64,000 nucleotides of DNA from Streptomyces luteogriseus. Lineage in GTDB: Bacteria; Actinomycetota; Actinomycetes; Streptomycetales; Streptomycetaceae. Location: positions 1,798,001 to 1,862,000 of the forward strand of contig NZ_JACHMS010000001.1 in the NCBI RefSeq assembly GCF_014205055.1, given 5' to 3'. Each line of letters starts with the position of its first letter. Position 1 is the first letter of the stretch. Position numbers and translations under genes: made by a program. Shown piece by piece: positions 46,724 through 55,512 of this stretch. The notes below the pieces were generated by a model that worked only from the letters and a program-made list of their open reading frames with translations, had not been told where the DNA came from and made no database searches.

Positions 46724-47538
46724 CGGGTGAAGCCGTTGTAGATGAACCGCTGGAGGAACAGGAAGACGGCCAGCGTGGGGACGATCACCAGGATCGCCCC
46801 TGCCGAGATCGTCTCCCAGTGAGCGCCGAACGGTCCCTTGAAGCGGAACAGCGACGTCGAGATCACGCCAAGATCTTCGGAGGGCATGTAGAGGAAGGGG
46901 ATGTAGAAGTCGTTGTAGACGGTGATCCCCTTCACGATCACGACCGTCGCGATCGCCGGTTTCAGCAGCGGGAAGATGACCTTGCGGTAGACCGTGAAGG
47001 CGTTGGCGCCGTCGATGCGGGCCGACTCGTCCAGGGAGACCGGGATCGAGCGGACGAACTGCAGGAAGATGTAGATCGAGACGATGTCCGTGCCCATGTA
47101 GAGGGCGATGGGCGCCCAGAGGCTGTCGAACAGGCCGAAGCTGTTGACGATCTGGAAGGTGGCCACCTGGGTGGTCACGCCGGGGACGAGCGCGGCGACC
47201 AGGAACAGCGCCAGCACCCACGCGCGGAAGCGGAACCGGAACCGGTCGATGGCGTAGGCCGTCATCGAGCCGATGAGGACCGTACCGCCGATGGCGACGG
47301 CCAGGATGACCGCGGTGTTGGCGAACGCCGAGAGCATCCGGCCGTCCTGGAACGCGGTCACGTAGTTGTCGAAGTGGAACGGGTCGTCGGGCAGCGCGAG
47401 CGCTCCGCTGCCGGCCGCCATCTCCTTCTCCGTCTTCAGCGAGGTCAGGAACACGGCGGCCAGCGGGAGCAGGACCACCGCGGTCGCGGCGATCAGCGAC
47501 AGGTACACGAGGACGCGGGTCACCGCGCGGCGCGTCAT
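46708..47538 (-). CDS. Sugar ABC transporter permease (MalG type)
   Basis: A 276-residue inner-membrane protein with six hydrophobic helices and the binding-protein-dependent transport signature EAA-loop (LDESARIDGANAFTVYRKVI). Pairs with the MalF-type permease just upstream; ATG overlaps its stop by 4 bases (ATGA). No ATPase gene is in the operon, as in other Streptomyces sugar importers that use the shared MsiK ATPase. Substrate probably a mannoside, inferred from the divergent beta-mannosidase. Confidence 0.93.
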   Translation of the reverse strand: MTRRAVTRVLVYLSLIAATAVVLLPLAAVFLTSLKTEKEMAAGSGALALPDDPFHFDNYVTAFQDGRMLSAFANTAVILAVAIGGTVLIGSMTAYAIDRFRFRFRAWVLALFLVAALVPGVTTQVATFQIVNSFGLFDSLWAPIALYMGTDIVSIYIFLQFVRSIPVSLDESARIDGANAFTVYRKVIFPLLKPAIATVVIVKGITVYNDFYIPFLYMPSEDLGVISTSLFRFKGPFGAHWETISAGAILVIVPTLAVFLFLQRFIYNGFTRGATK

Positions 47539-48482
47539 ACGAGGTCCACCTTGTCGTCGGGGGCGAGGCGCCGCTGCACCCAGGTCACCGCCAGGACGAT
47601 CAGCAGCAGCACGATCGCGGCCGCCGAGGCGAGTCCCGTCTTGTTGAACTGGAACGCCAGCTTCACGGTCTGGATCACGAACGTCTCGGTGCCGGTCGCG
47701 CCGCCGGTCATGATGTACGGGATCTCGAAGACCGACAGGGAGCCGGAGATCGAGAGGATCACGGTGAGGGACAGGACCGGCTTGATGCCCGGCGCGATGA
47801 TGTGGCGGAACTGGTGCCAGCGGTTCGCGCCGTCCAGTTCCGCCGCTTCGTACAGCTCACCGGGGATCGACTGGATCGCGCCGAGGAAGAGCACGAAGTT
47901 CAGGCCCAGGTAGCGCCAGACGGAGACGGCGGCGAGGGAGGTGTTCGCCGACTCCGGGGTGCCCAGCCAGGCGCGGTCCGTCCGCACGCCCAGCAGGCCC
48001 AGCACGGAGTCGAGGGTGCCGCCGTCCTGGAAGAAGTAGAGGAAGACGAACCCGATCGCCACGCCGTTGATCAGGTACGGGAAGAACAGCACGCCCTTGA
48101 AGAAGTTCCGGAAGCGGACGTCGAAGCTGAGGATCGTGGCGAAGTAGAGCGCGGCCACGATCTGGATCACCGACGCCGCCAGGTAGTAGCCGCTGACCCA
48201 GAAGACCTCGAACATCTCCGGGCGCGTGAAGAGTTCGGCGTAGTTCCCGGTGCCCGTCCAGCGCAGCTCGGGGCTCACCCCGTCCCAGTCGGTGAAGCTG
48301 TACGCGACCATGTTGGCGATCGGCGCGTAGGTGAAGACGATCAGGAGGGCGAGCGGGGCGAGCAGGAAGAGCCAGGGGGTGGCCCCGCGCCACAGGCGTG
48401 CCGGGCGCGGGGCGGGTGCCGGGGCCTGGGAGGCCGTCCCGGTGGCTGCCTTGACGGCCGCCGTCTCGGTCGTGCCCGTCAT
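47535..48482 (-). CDS. Sugar ABC transporter permease (MalF type)
   Basis: A 315-residue inner-membrane permease. Helices include WLFLLAPLALLIVFTYAPIA; the EAA-loop is ELYEAAELDGANRWHQFRHI. The N-terminus is a 35-residue Ala/Pro-rich cytoplasmic stretch. ATG 48482 overlaps the solute-binding protein stop by 1 base (TGATG). Forms a heteromeric channel with the MalG-type subunit. Confidence 0.93.
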   Translation of the reverse strand: MTGTTETAAVKAATGTASQAPAPAPRPARLWRGATPWLFLLAPLALLIVFTYAPIANMVAYSFTDWDGVSPELRWTGTGNYAELFTRPEMFEVFWVSGYYLAASVIQIVAALYFATILSFDVRFRNFFKGVLFFPYLINGVAIGFVFLYFFQDGGTLDSVLGLLGVRTDRAWLGTPESANTSLAAVSVWRYLGLNFVLFLGAIQSIPGELYEAAELDGANRWHQFRHIIAPGIKPVLSLTVILSISGSLSVFEIPYIMTGGATGTETFVIQTVKLAFQFNKTGLASAAAIVLLLIVLAVTWVQRRLAPDDKVDLV

Positions 48483-49795
48483 CAGGACCCCAGCGACTTC
48501 TGGGTCTCGGTCCACTTCTCACCGAGGCCGTCCAGGAAGTCGTCCGGGTCGCCCTTCCTGGCGCCGCGGGCCATGTCGACGAGTTCCTTGCGGTAGTCCG
48601 GCTTGTTGATGCCGACCTCGGACTGGTTCTCGAGGGTCTTCAGCTCGGCGCCCTTGGCGTCGTCGAGGTCGAGGAGTTTGACGCCCGCCTCCTCGTACGG
48701 CTTCAGGACGTCGGGCAGCGGGGCGTCCTTGAGCGGGGACAGCGCCAGGTTGTCCCGCGCGTAGCCGGACTCGTCGGTGAACCAGTCGATCCAGGCGCGG
48801 GCGGCGTCCTTGTGCGAGGAGTGGATGTTGACGGCCTGGTTGTAGTCGGGTGACGTCACCGCGCAGAAGGTGCCGTCCTTCTGGGCGGGGAAGGGCATGA
48901 ACCCGATGTCGTCCGGGTCCGTGCCGGCCTGCTTCGCCGCGCCCCGCATCTGGATGACCGCCCAGGAGCCGAGCCACATGGTGGCGATCTCGCCCTTGGC
49001 CAGCTTGGGCTTGGACGCCTCCCAGTTGGTCGTGGTCGGGTCCTTCTCGGCGAGCCCCTGGCGCACGATGTCGTACAGCAGGCCGTCCGCCACCCGCAGT
49101 TCGCCGCCCTCGGCCCAGGGGTTGCCCTCGGCCCACCGGGTGGTGGCCTGCTCGTCGCAGCTGACCGAGCCCCTGACCCCCGTCCACTGGCTGAGCGGCC
49201 AGCCGTCCTTGAAGTTGGTGTAGTAGGGGACCGCGTCGGTCTTCGACTTGACGGCCTTGAGGCCGGCGAGGAACTCGGCCGGTGTCGTGGGCCACTCGGT
49301 GATCCCGGCCTGACTCCACACCTTCTTGTTGTAGATGAACCCCGGGACCGCGCCGAGCGGGCTCTGGCCGTAGACCTTGCCGCCGACGGCCGTGTAGTCA
49401 GTGAAGCGGTACTTCTCGCTCCGCTCCTCCTTGCTCCCCAGGGCGGCGAAGAACTTGGGGTAGTCCTTCTTCTCGATCACCGCGGGGATCATGAGGACGT
49501 CGCCGTAGTTCTCCGTGTTCATACGGATCTTGACTTCGCCCTCGTAGTCGGTGATGCCGTCGAACTCGACCTTCACCTTCGGATACGTCTTGTTGAACTC
49601 GGCGGCGTACTTCTTCATCGTCCCGTCCTGCACGAGGTCGGTCCGGTGGGTGAGGACGGTGATGGTCCCGTCGACCTTGGAGGGATCGTCGGGCGCCTTT
49701 GCGTCGGCGCCCTCGGCGGAGCCTCCGGAGCCGGTGCAGCCGGAGGCCAGCAGGGCCGCGCCCACGGCGAGGGCGAGGAGGGTACGGCGGTTCAT
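48482..49795 (-). CDS. Sugar-binding lipoprotein of ABC transporter
   Basis: A 437-residue extracellular solute-binding protein. Signal: MNRRTLLALAVGAALLASGC with lipobox Cys 20. Family 1 SBP features include ITVLTHRTDLVQDG at the mature start and IPAVIEKKDYPKFFAALG. The acidic N-terminal spacer (GSAEGADAKAPDDPSK) follows the Cys. ATG 49795 was chosen over ATG 49801 for spacing to GGAG. First gene of the SBP-permease-permease operon; operator-like sites lie between it and the divergent GH2 gene. Confidence 0.93.
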   Translation of the reverse strand: MNRRTLLALAVGAALLASGCTGSGGSAEGADAKAPDDPSKVDGTITVLTHRTDLVQDGTMKKYAAEFNKTYPKVKVEFDGITDYEGEVKIRMNTENYGDVLMIPAVIEKKDYPKFFAALGSKEERSEKYRFTDYTAVGGKVYGQSPLGAVPGFIYNKKVWSQAGITEWPTTPAEFLAGLKAVKSKTDAVPYYTNFKDGWPLSQWTGVRGSVSCDEQATTRWAEGNPWAEGGELRVADGLLYDIVRQGLAEKDPTTTNWEASKPKLAKGEIATMWLGSWAVIQMRGAAKQAGTDPDDIGFMPFPAQKDGTFCAVTSPDYNQAVNIHSSHKDAARAWIDWFTDESGYARDNLALSPLKDAPLPDVLKPYEEAGVKLLDLDDAKGAELKTLENQSEVGINKPDYRKELVDMARGARKGDPDDFLDGLGEKWTETQKSLGS

Positions 49796-49881
49796 GTGCA
49801 TCAGCTCCGTTCGCGGAGGGGAACTCGGGACGGACGAGCACGTGCGGTATGGCTGGTTCGGAACTCTGGCAGCGTGCACTC

Positions 49882-49947
49882 AACCGGTAAAGTCCCAATC
49901 CCGCCAACGATGCGAAACCGTCACACCACTCTTTACTGGACCGGTTA
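49882..49947. promoter_or_regulatory. Two LacI-type operator sites between the transporter and beta-mannosidase genes
   Basis: AACCGGTA (49882-49889) and ACCGGTTA (49940-49947), each with the palindromic core ACCGGT; centres 57 bp apart. The palindromic consensus TAACCGGTTA with central CG is typical of LacI-family operators. The lacI-type gene is the last of the divergent + operon. The second site lies 11 bases before the GH2 start. Confidence 0.65.
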
Positions 49948-49958
49948 AGGGAGTGCGC

Positions 49959-52430
49959 ATGCTGGAGGCCACACCGCTCGGCGACGGATGGACCCTGCGG
50001 CACGACTCGGAGCCGATCCCGGCCACCGTGCCGGGGTGCGTGCACACCGACCTGATGGCAGCCGGGGTGATCCCGGACCCGTTCCTCGGCCTGGGCGAGA
50101 CCGAGGTGGCGTGGGTGGCGCGCCGGGACTGGACGTACGAGCGGGAGATCGGCGGCTCGCCGGGGCAGGAGCAGACCGACCTGGTCTTCGACGGGCTCGA
50201 CACCGTCGCCGAGATCTCCCTGGACGGGCGGCTGCTGGGGACGGTGCGCAACATGCACCGCTCCTACCGGTTCGACGTGACGGGCCTGTCCGGGCGGTTG
50301 TCCGTGCGGTTCGTCTCCGCCTACGCCGAGGCCGAGGCCGTGCGGGGCCGGGTGGGCGAGCGGCCCGCCGCCTATGCCGAGCCCTACCAGTACCTGCGCA
50401 AGATGGCCTGCTCCTTCGGCTGGGACTGGGGGCCGACCCTGGTGACGGCCGGGATCTGGCGGCCGGTGCGCCTGGAACGCTGGTCGACGGCCCGGATCGC
50501 CCGGGTGCGCCCCCTGGTCACCGTCGAGGAGGGCACCGGCGTCGTCGAACTGGCCGTCGACGTCGAGCGGACCCGGGTCGAGGCACCGCTCGCCGTGGAG
50601 GCGACCGTCGCGGGGGTGCGGACGCGGGCGGAGATCGAGGGGGCGGGCGGGGTCGTACGGCTGCGGGTGCCGGACGCGCGGCTGTGGTGGCCACGCGGCT
50701 ACGGCGAACATCCGCTGTACGACGTCGAGTTGAAGCTGCTGCACGGCGAGGACGCGCTGGACGTGTGGCGGCGGCGGGTCGGCTTCCGGACCGTGGAACT
50801 CGACCGGCGGCCCGACGCGCACGGCACCGGCTTCACCCTCGTCGTCAACGGCGAGCGGCTCTTCGCGCGGGGCGTCAACTGGATCCCCGACGACGTCTTC
50901 CCCTCCCGGATCACCCGCGAGCGCTACCGGGAACGACTGGAGCAGGCGGCCGGCGCGGGCGTGGATCTCGTCCGGATCTGGGGCGGCGGGATCTACGAGA
51001 GCGAGGACTTCTACGACGCCTGTGACGAACTCGGCCTGCTGGTCTGGCAGGACTTCCCGTTCGCCTGCGCGGCCTACCCGGAGGAACAGCCGCTGCGCGG
51101 CGAGGTGGAGGCCGAGGCGCGGGAGAACGTCGTACGGCTGATGCCGCACCCCTCGCTCGTGCTGTGGAACGGCAACAACGAGAACCTGTGGGGCTTCCGG
51201 GACTGGGAGTGGGAGCCGCGGCTGGCCGGGGACTCCTGGGGGGAGGGCTACTACCTGGGCGTACTGCCGCGCCTGGTGGCCGAGTTGGACCCGACCCGGC
51301 CGTACACGGCGGGCAGTCCCTGGTCCGGGTCGTGGGAGCACCACCCGAACGACCCGGCGCACGGCACCCACCACTCGTGGGAGGTGTGGAACCGGGAGGA
51401 CTACGCGGACTACCGGCTGAGCGTGCCGCGGTTCGTGGCCGAGTTCGGCTGGCAGGCGCCGCCCGCTTACACCACGCTGCGCCGGGCGCTGCCCGGGGAG
51501 GAGCTCGCGCCGGACTCCCCCGGCATGCTGCACCACCAGAAGGCGGACGACGGCAACGGCAAGCTGGAGCGGGGACTCGAGCGGCACTTCGCCGTGCCGG
51601 ACGGGGACTTCGACCGATGGCACTACCTGATGCAGCTCAACCAGGCGCGGGCGGTCGCGGCCGGGATCGAGCACTGGCGCTCCCACTGGCCGGTCTGCGC
51701 GGGCACGATCGTCTGGCAGCTCAACGACTGCTGGCCGGTGACGTCCTGGGCGGCGATCGACGGGGACGGCCGGGAGAAGCCGCTGTACCACGAGCTGCGG
51801 CGGCTGTACGCGGACCGGCTGCTGACGTTCCAGGAGCGGGACGGCCGGCTGGTGCTGGCCGCCGTCAACCAGGGGCGGGAGGAGTGGCGGGGGACGCTGA
51901 CCCTGCGGCGGATGTCCGTCGAGGGCGAGATGCTGGGGCGGACGGAGGTGGAGCTGACGGCCGGGGCGCGGACCGTGGCCCGGGTGGACGTGCCGCGCGA
52001 GCTGACGCCCCTCGGGCCGAAGGAGTTCCTGGTCGCGGACGCCGGCGCGGTCGCGGATTCCGGGGCGGACGCGGATTCCGGGACGGACGCGGACTCCGCC
52101 GTGGTCGCGGACTCCGGAACGGGCGCGGACTCCGGGGCGGACGCGGAGGGGCTGCGGGCGCTGCACTTCCCCGTGCCCGACCGTGAAGTCCCCTACCCCG
52201 CCCCGCGTTTCGAGGTCGCTCTCGCCCCGGGCGGCATCACGGTGACCGCCCGCACCCTCGTCCGGGACCTGCTGCTCCAAGCCGACCGGCTCGACCCCGG
52301 GGCGCGGGCCGACCGGGGGCGGGTCACACTGCTGCCGGGCGAACAGGTGACCATCGGGGTGCGCGGCTGGAAGACTCCGGACGCGGAGACTGCTCGTTCG
52401 GCCCTGTACTGCGTGGAGACCGCCCGATGA
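49959..52430 (+). CDS. GH2 beta-mannosidase
   Basis: An 823-residue glycoside hydrolase family 2 enzyme that cleaves terminal beta-mannose. No signal peptide, so intracellular. Sugar-binding and immunoglobulin-like domains lead to the TIM barrel. The acid/base Glu lies in SLVLWNGNNENLWG and the nucleophile Glu in RFVAEFGWQAPP. The start MLEATPLGDGWTLRHDSE and CSFGWDWGPTLVTAGIW are typical of the family. Near residues 692-731 is an acidic DADSG-type repeat. The ATG overlaps no gene; its stop overlaps lacI by 4 bases. Confidence 0.93.
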   Translation: MLEATPLGDGWTLRHDSEPIPATVPGCVHTDLMAAGVIPDPFLGLGETEVAWVARRDWTYEREIGGSPGQEQTDLVFDGLDTVAEISLDGRLLGTVRNMHRSYRFDVTGLSGRLSVRFVSAYAEAEAVRGRVGERPAAYAEPYQYLRKMACSFGWDWGPTLVTAGIWRPVRLERWSTARIARVRPLVTVEEGTGVVELAVDVERTRVEAPLAVEATVAGVRTRAEIEGAGGVVRLRVPDARLWWPRGYGEHPLYDVELKLLHGEDALDVWRRRVGFRTVELDRRPDAHGTGFTLVVNGERLFARGVNWIPDDVFPSRITRERYRERLEQAAGAGVDLVRIWGGGIYESEDFYDACDELGLLVWQDFPFACAAYPEEQPLRGEVEAEARENVVRLMPHPSLVLWNGNNENLWGFRDWEWEPRLAGDSWGEGYYLGVLPRLVAELDPTRPYTAGSPWSGSWEHHPNDPAHGTHHSWEVWNREDYADYRLSVPRFVAEFGWQAPPAYTTLRRALPGEELAPDSPGMLHHQKADDGNGKLERGLERHFAVPDGDFDRWHYLMQLNQARAVAAGIEHWRSHWPVCAGTIVWQLNDCWPVTSWAAIDGDGREKPLYHELRRLYADRLLTFQERDGRLVLAAVNQGREEWRGTLTLRRMSVEGEMLGRTEVELTAGARTVARVDVPRELTPLGPKEFLVADAGAVADSGADADSGTDADSAVVADSGTGADSGADAEGLRALHFPVPDREVPYPAPRFEVALAPGGITVTARTLVRDLLLQADRLDPGARADRGRVTLLPGEQVTIGVRGWKTPDAETARSALYCVETAR
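52035..52150 (+). repeat. Acidic tandem repeat in the GH2 C-terminal region
   Basis: Degenerate units encoding VADSGADADSGTDADS-like peptides; 15-18-base units such as GCGGACTCCGG recur. It interrupts the C-terminal beta domain and is probably a flexible loop that varies between strains. Confidence 0.75.
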
Positions 52431-53464
52431 CGGCAACGCCGGCCCCTCGCGTCACCATCAAGGACGTCGCCGCGCGCGCCGGCGTGTCCAAGGGTGCCGT
52501 GTCCCTCGCCTTCAACCACAAGCCCGGGCTGTCTGAGGCCACCCGGGACCGGATCTTCCTCGCGGCGCGGGAGCTGGGCTGGTCGCCGAGCCTCACGGCG
52601 CGGACGCTGGCCGGATCGCGGGTGGACGTGGTGGGTCTCGCCGTGTGCCGGCCGGCGCGGGTGCTCGGGCTCGAGCCCTGGTACATGGAGTTCGTCTCGG
52701 GCGTGGAGAGCGTGCTGGCCGAGCACTCCAGCTCGCTGCTGCTGCGGCTCGTACGGAACATGGACGAGGAGGTGGGCGTCCAGGAGACATGGTGGCGGGG
52801 GCGGCAGATCGGCGGGTCGATCCTCGTCGACTTCCGCGCGGACGATCCGCGGGCGGCCATGACGCAGCGGCTCGGGATGCCGGTGGTCGCCGTCGGGCAT
52901 CCCTCGCTGACCGGGGGGCTCACCTCGGTGTGGACGGACGACGCCACGGCCGTGACGGAGGCGGTGCGGTACCTGGCCGCGCTCGGACACCGGCGGATCG
53001 CCCGGGTCGGCGGGGCGGCGGACCTCGGGCACACGGCGATCCGGACGGCGGCGTTCGACGAGGCGGCGGGGGCGCTGGCGCTGGCCGGGGCGTGGCAGGT
53101 GGCGACGGACTTCTCGGGGGACGCGGGGGCGCGGGCGACCCGGTCACTGCTCACCGCTGCCCCTGCCGACCGGCCCACCGCCATCGTGTACGACAACGAC
53201 ATCATGGCGGTGGCGGGGCTGTCGGTGGCGGCGGAGATGGGCCTTCGGGTGCCGGAGGACGTCTCACTGCTGGCCTGGGACGACTCACAGCTGTGCCGGC
53301 TGACGCATCCGACACTGTCGGCGATGAGCCATGATGTGCACGGGTTCGGGGCGGAAGTGGCCCGGACGTTGTTCTCGGTGATCACGGGGGGTGAGGCCGG
53401 ATCGCATCCGGTGCCCACTCCCGTGCTGACGCCCCGGGGTTCCACGGCACCTCCGAAATCCTGA
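52427..53464 (+). CDS. LacI-family transcriptional regulator
   Basis: A 345-residue regulator. The N-terminal helix-turn-helix (VTIKDVAARAGVSKGAVSLA) and hinge helix (SPSLTARTLAGSRVDVVGL) are followed by a periplasmic-binding-like sensor domain. It probably senses a mannoside and represses the transporter and mannosidase operons through the ACCGGT sites. ATG 52427 overlaps the GH2 stop (ATGA). Confidence 0.93.
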   Translation: MTATPAPRVTIKDVAARAGVSKGAVSLAFNHKPGLSEATRDRIFLAARELGWSPSLTARTLAGSRVDVVGLAVCRPARVLGLEPWYMEFVSGVESVLAEHSSSLLLRLVRNMDEEVGVQETWWRGRQIGGSILVDFRADDPRAAMTQRLGMPVVAVGHPSLTGGLTSVWTDDATAVTEAVRYLAALGHRRIARVGGAADLGHTAIRTAAFDEAAGALALAGAWQVATDFSGDAGARATRSLLTAAPADRPTAIVYDNDIMAVAGLSVAAEMGLRVPEDVSLLAWDDSQLCRLTHPTLSAMSHDVHGFGAEVARTLFSVITGGEAGSHPVPTPVLTPRGSTAPPKS

Positions 53465-53477
53465 GCCCCGGGCGGAG

Positions 53478-53516
53478 AGCGCCGGCCATGCGCGCGGGTG
53501 TGCGCGTTCCGGCGCT
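53478..53516. terminator. Hairpin between convergent lacI and SLATT genes
   Basis: Arms AGCGCCGG (53478-53485) and CCGGCGCT (53509-53516) with a 23-base interior that can form an inner GC stem. It lies in the 58-base convergent gap. Confidence 0.6.
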
Positions 53517-53522
53517 GCCCTC

Positions 53523-54134
53523 TCAGGAATCGCCGTCGACCGCGTACCTCTGCGTCCCGGCCCTGAGGTTGGCCTGGGCCTTGCGGTAGGCACGGCGGCC
53601 CGGCACCTCGGCCGTCGCGTTCTGTTCGTCGCGCCGTACGGTCAAGGCCGCCAGAGCTTGCCGGGCCTCGTCCAGGGTCCACTGGTCCATGTCGATCTCG
53701 CGGTGCTGGCGGGCGGCGGTCTGGATCTCCAGGAAGGCATTCGCCGCTGCCGAGGCCTGGGCGGTCCGCTGGGGTGCGTTGACCGTGGTGAGGACCGCGC
53801 CGAGACCGGAGGAGATCAGGGCGAGGATGCCGGCCGCGGTCCGTCCGGTGGACTCCACCAGGGCCGTGGTTCCGGCGATGGCGGCGAGCAGGGTGGCCGG
53901 GACGCCGAGCAGGAGGTGCACGGCGCGCCAGCGTTTGGTCTCCTCGAACTGGCATTGCGCGCTGTACATGGCGCTCTCTTCGAGCCGCCTGAACTCGGCC
54001 CCGATGGCTCGGCGCCGCCGGGCGTCGCTGTCGAGGCGTGCCCGATCCTCGGTGTCCACGGGCCCACCGTACCGGTGCCGCGCTGGAGGCGTGGCCGAAT
54101 GCCCGTCGCTGCTGGGCGAGTTGGCGTCATCCAT
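53523..54134 (-). CDS. SLATT-domain two-TM protein (candidate pore effector)
   Basis: A 203-residue protein matching the SLATT family (SMODS- and SLOG-associating two-TM effector). After a soluble 50-residue part, LEESAMYSAQCQFEETKRWR leads into TM1 (residues 71-93, AVHLLLGVPATLLAAIAGTT) and TM2 (98-118, RTAAGILALISSGLGAVLTT), then a helical AQASAAANAFLEIQTAARQ tail. SLATT proteins are predicted to form pores in nucleotide-signalling defence systems. It is the last gene of a five-gene operon that includes a nucleotidyltransferase; its ATG overlaps the previous stop by 8 bases. Function as effector is inferred. Confidence 0.85.
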   Translation of the reverse strand: MDDANSPSSDGHSATPPARHRYGGPVDTEDRARLDSDARRRRAIGAEFRRLEESAMYSAQCQFEETKRWRAVHLLLGVPATLLAAIAGTTALVESTGRTAAGILALISSGLGAVLTTVNAPQRTAQASAAANAFLEIQTAARQHREIDMDQWTLDEARQALAALTVRRDEQNATAEVPGRRAYRKAQANLRAGTQRYAVDGDS

Positions 54135-55512
54135 GGCGCGACACGTAGGCGGCGAGTGCGGTATGGGCCGGGTGCCACGGTGCCAGGTCGTCGATCATGC
54201 GGTGCCACTCGGACAGCGTGATGTGCTCGTTGGCGTGCAGTGACGCCTCCAGTTCGCCCGGGGGGACACGGTCGAGGAAGCGCAGCGGCAGGGGCGGTGC
54301 GTCGAGGTCGACCTCGAAGGTGTGGTCCGGGGCGGGCACCGCGATGAAGCCGCCCAGCGCCCCCGCCCCCGTGTGGAGCAGCATCCAGTACCGGATGCCG
54401 CGCCCGGCGGAGGGAGTGCCCGTGTCTTCCATGACCGGGCGCAGGGTCACCGGCTGGCAGAGCGGGCCGTCGGTCCGGCGCCGGGTGGGAGGGTCCGGGT
54501 GGTCCTCGATCTCCATCTCGATCTCCAGAAGGCGGTTGCCGGTCACGGTGAGGACGGCGGCGACCGGCCACTGCTCGAGGAACTCACCGCGGCCGGACGG
54601 CTCGTCGCGTCCGGATCGCGGTTCGCCGGACGAGGCCCGAAGGACGAAGTCGGAGTCGAGGAGCCGCCGCATCGGTGTCACGGGGTGCATCCCGGTCAGC
54701 CGGGCGGCGGCCAGGCGCGCGGCGTGGTGCAGGGCCCGGTCGGCCTCGCCGAGCACACCGGCGAGACCGGCGAGGGCGTTGCGGGTGGCATCGGGCAGGC
54801 GGCGGGGCTCCGCGCTCAGGAGGCCGCTCAGCAGGTTGGCGGCTTCCCTGCCGAACCACGGGCCCGCCCGCTCGGTGCGAAGTCCGGCTTCGAGGACCTG
54901 GAGGGGGCCGGCGAGGGACGACGCGGCGGGGGTGAACCAGTGGCGCAGCTCTCCGTCCGGTGGCGGGACGGGCGACGCCGGCGGGCCATCGGTCTGGGCG
55001 TGCAGCAGGGCCGTGGCCGAGCGCGCCGCTGCGTCGACGCGCTCCCAGGGCAGGCTGTGGAAGAGCGCCGCCGGTGCGTCGGTCTCGCGGGCGAGCCGGT
55101 GCAGGAGGAAGTAGCGCAGGGCGAGGCCTTCGGCGCGGAGCCGGTCGACGGTCCTCGGGTCGGCGGGGGGCTCGGCCCAGTGGTTCTCGAGACGGTCGAT
55201 CAGCTCGGCACCGGTCTCCGAAACGGCGATGGGCGCTCCGCAGTCGTCCAGTTCGACGACTGCGCCGCCGTCGGACGCCCGCAGCGCCAGGGCGCGGCAG
55301 CGCTCGCCGGCCCGCTCGACGATCAGGCTGGTCCGAGTCCACGGCTCCGTGCGGAAGCGGGGCATCGTGCGGGCGTCGGTGCGCTCGTCCCCGTCGTTGA
55401 CCGGCCCGATGACGGGGAGCCGCCCGGGCGCCGCCGGGCGCACGCGGGCGATCCAGTCGCTGAGGGGCCGGTGCGGGGGCGGGGCGGTCCTCTCCGGGTG
55501 CTCGGTCGTCAT
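54127..55512 (-). CDS. Hypothetical protein of the NTase/SLATT operon
   Basis: A 461-residue soluble protein of unknown function. The centre is helix-rich (LRYFLLHRLARETDAPAALF, LGEADRALHHAARLAAARL), while the C-terminal 150 residues appear more beta-rich (IRYWMLLHTGAGALGGFIAV). No P-loop, protease or nuclease motif was found. Start ATG 55512 overlaps the NTase stop by 4 bases, and its own stop overlaps the SLATT start by 8 bases. Its location between NTase and SLATT suggests a regulator or receptor. Confidence 0.8.
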   Translation of the reverse strand: MTTEHPERTAPPPHRPLSDWIARVRPAAPGRLPVIGPVNDGDERTDARTMPRFRTEPWTRTSLIVERAGERCRALALRASDGGAVVELDDCGAPIAVSETGAELIDRLENHWAEPPADPRTVDRLRAEGLALRYFLLHRLARETDAPAALFHSLPWERVDAAARSATALLHAQTDGPPASPVPPPDGELRHWFTPAASSLAGPLQVLEAGLRTERAGPWFGREAANLLSGLLSAEPRRLPDATRNALAGLAGVLGEADRALHHAARLAAARLTGMHPVTPMRRLLDSDFVLRASSGEPRSGRDEPSGRGEFLEQWPVAAVLTVTGNRLLEIEMEIEDHPDPPTRRRTDGPLCQPVTLRPVMEDTGTPSAGRGIRYWMLLHTGAGALGGFIAVPAPDHTFEVDLDAPPLPLRFLDRVPPGELEASLHANEHITLSEWHRMIDDLAPWHPAHTALAAYVSRHG

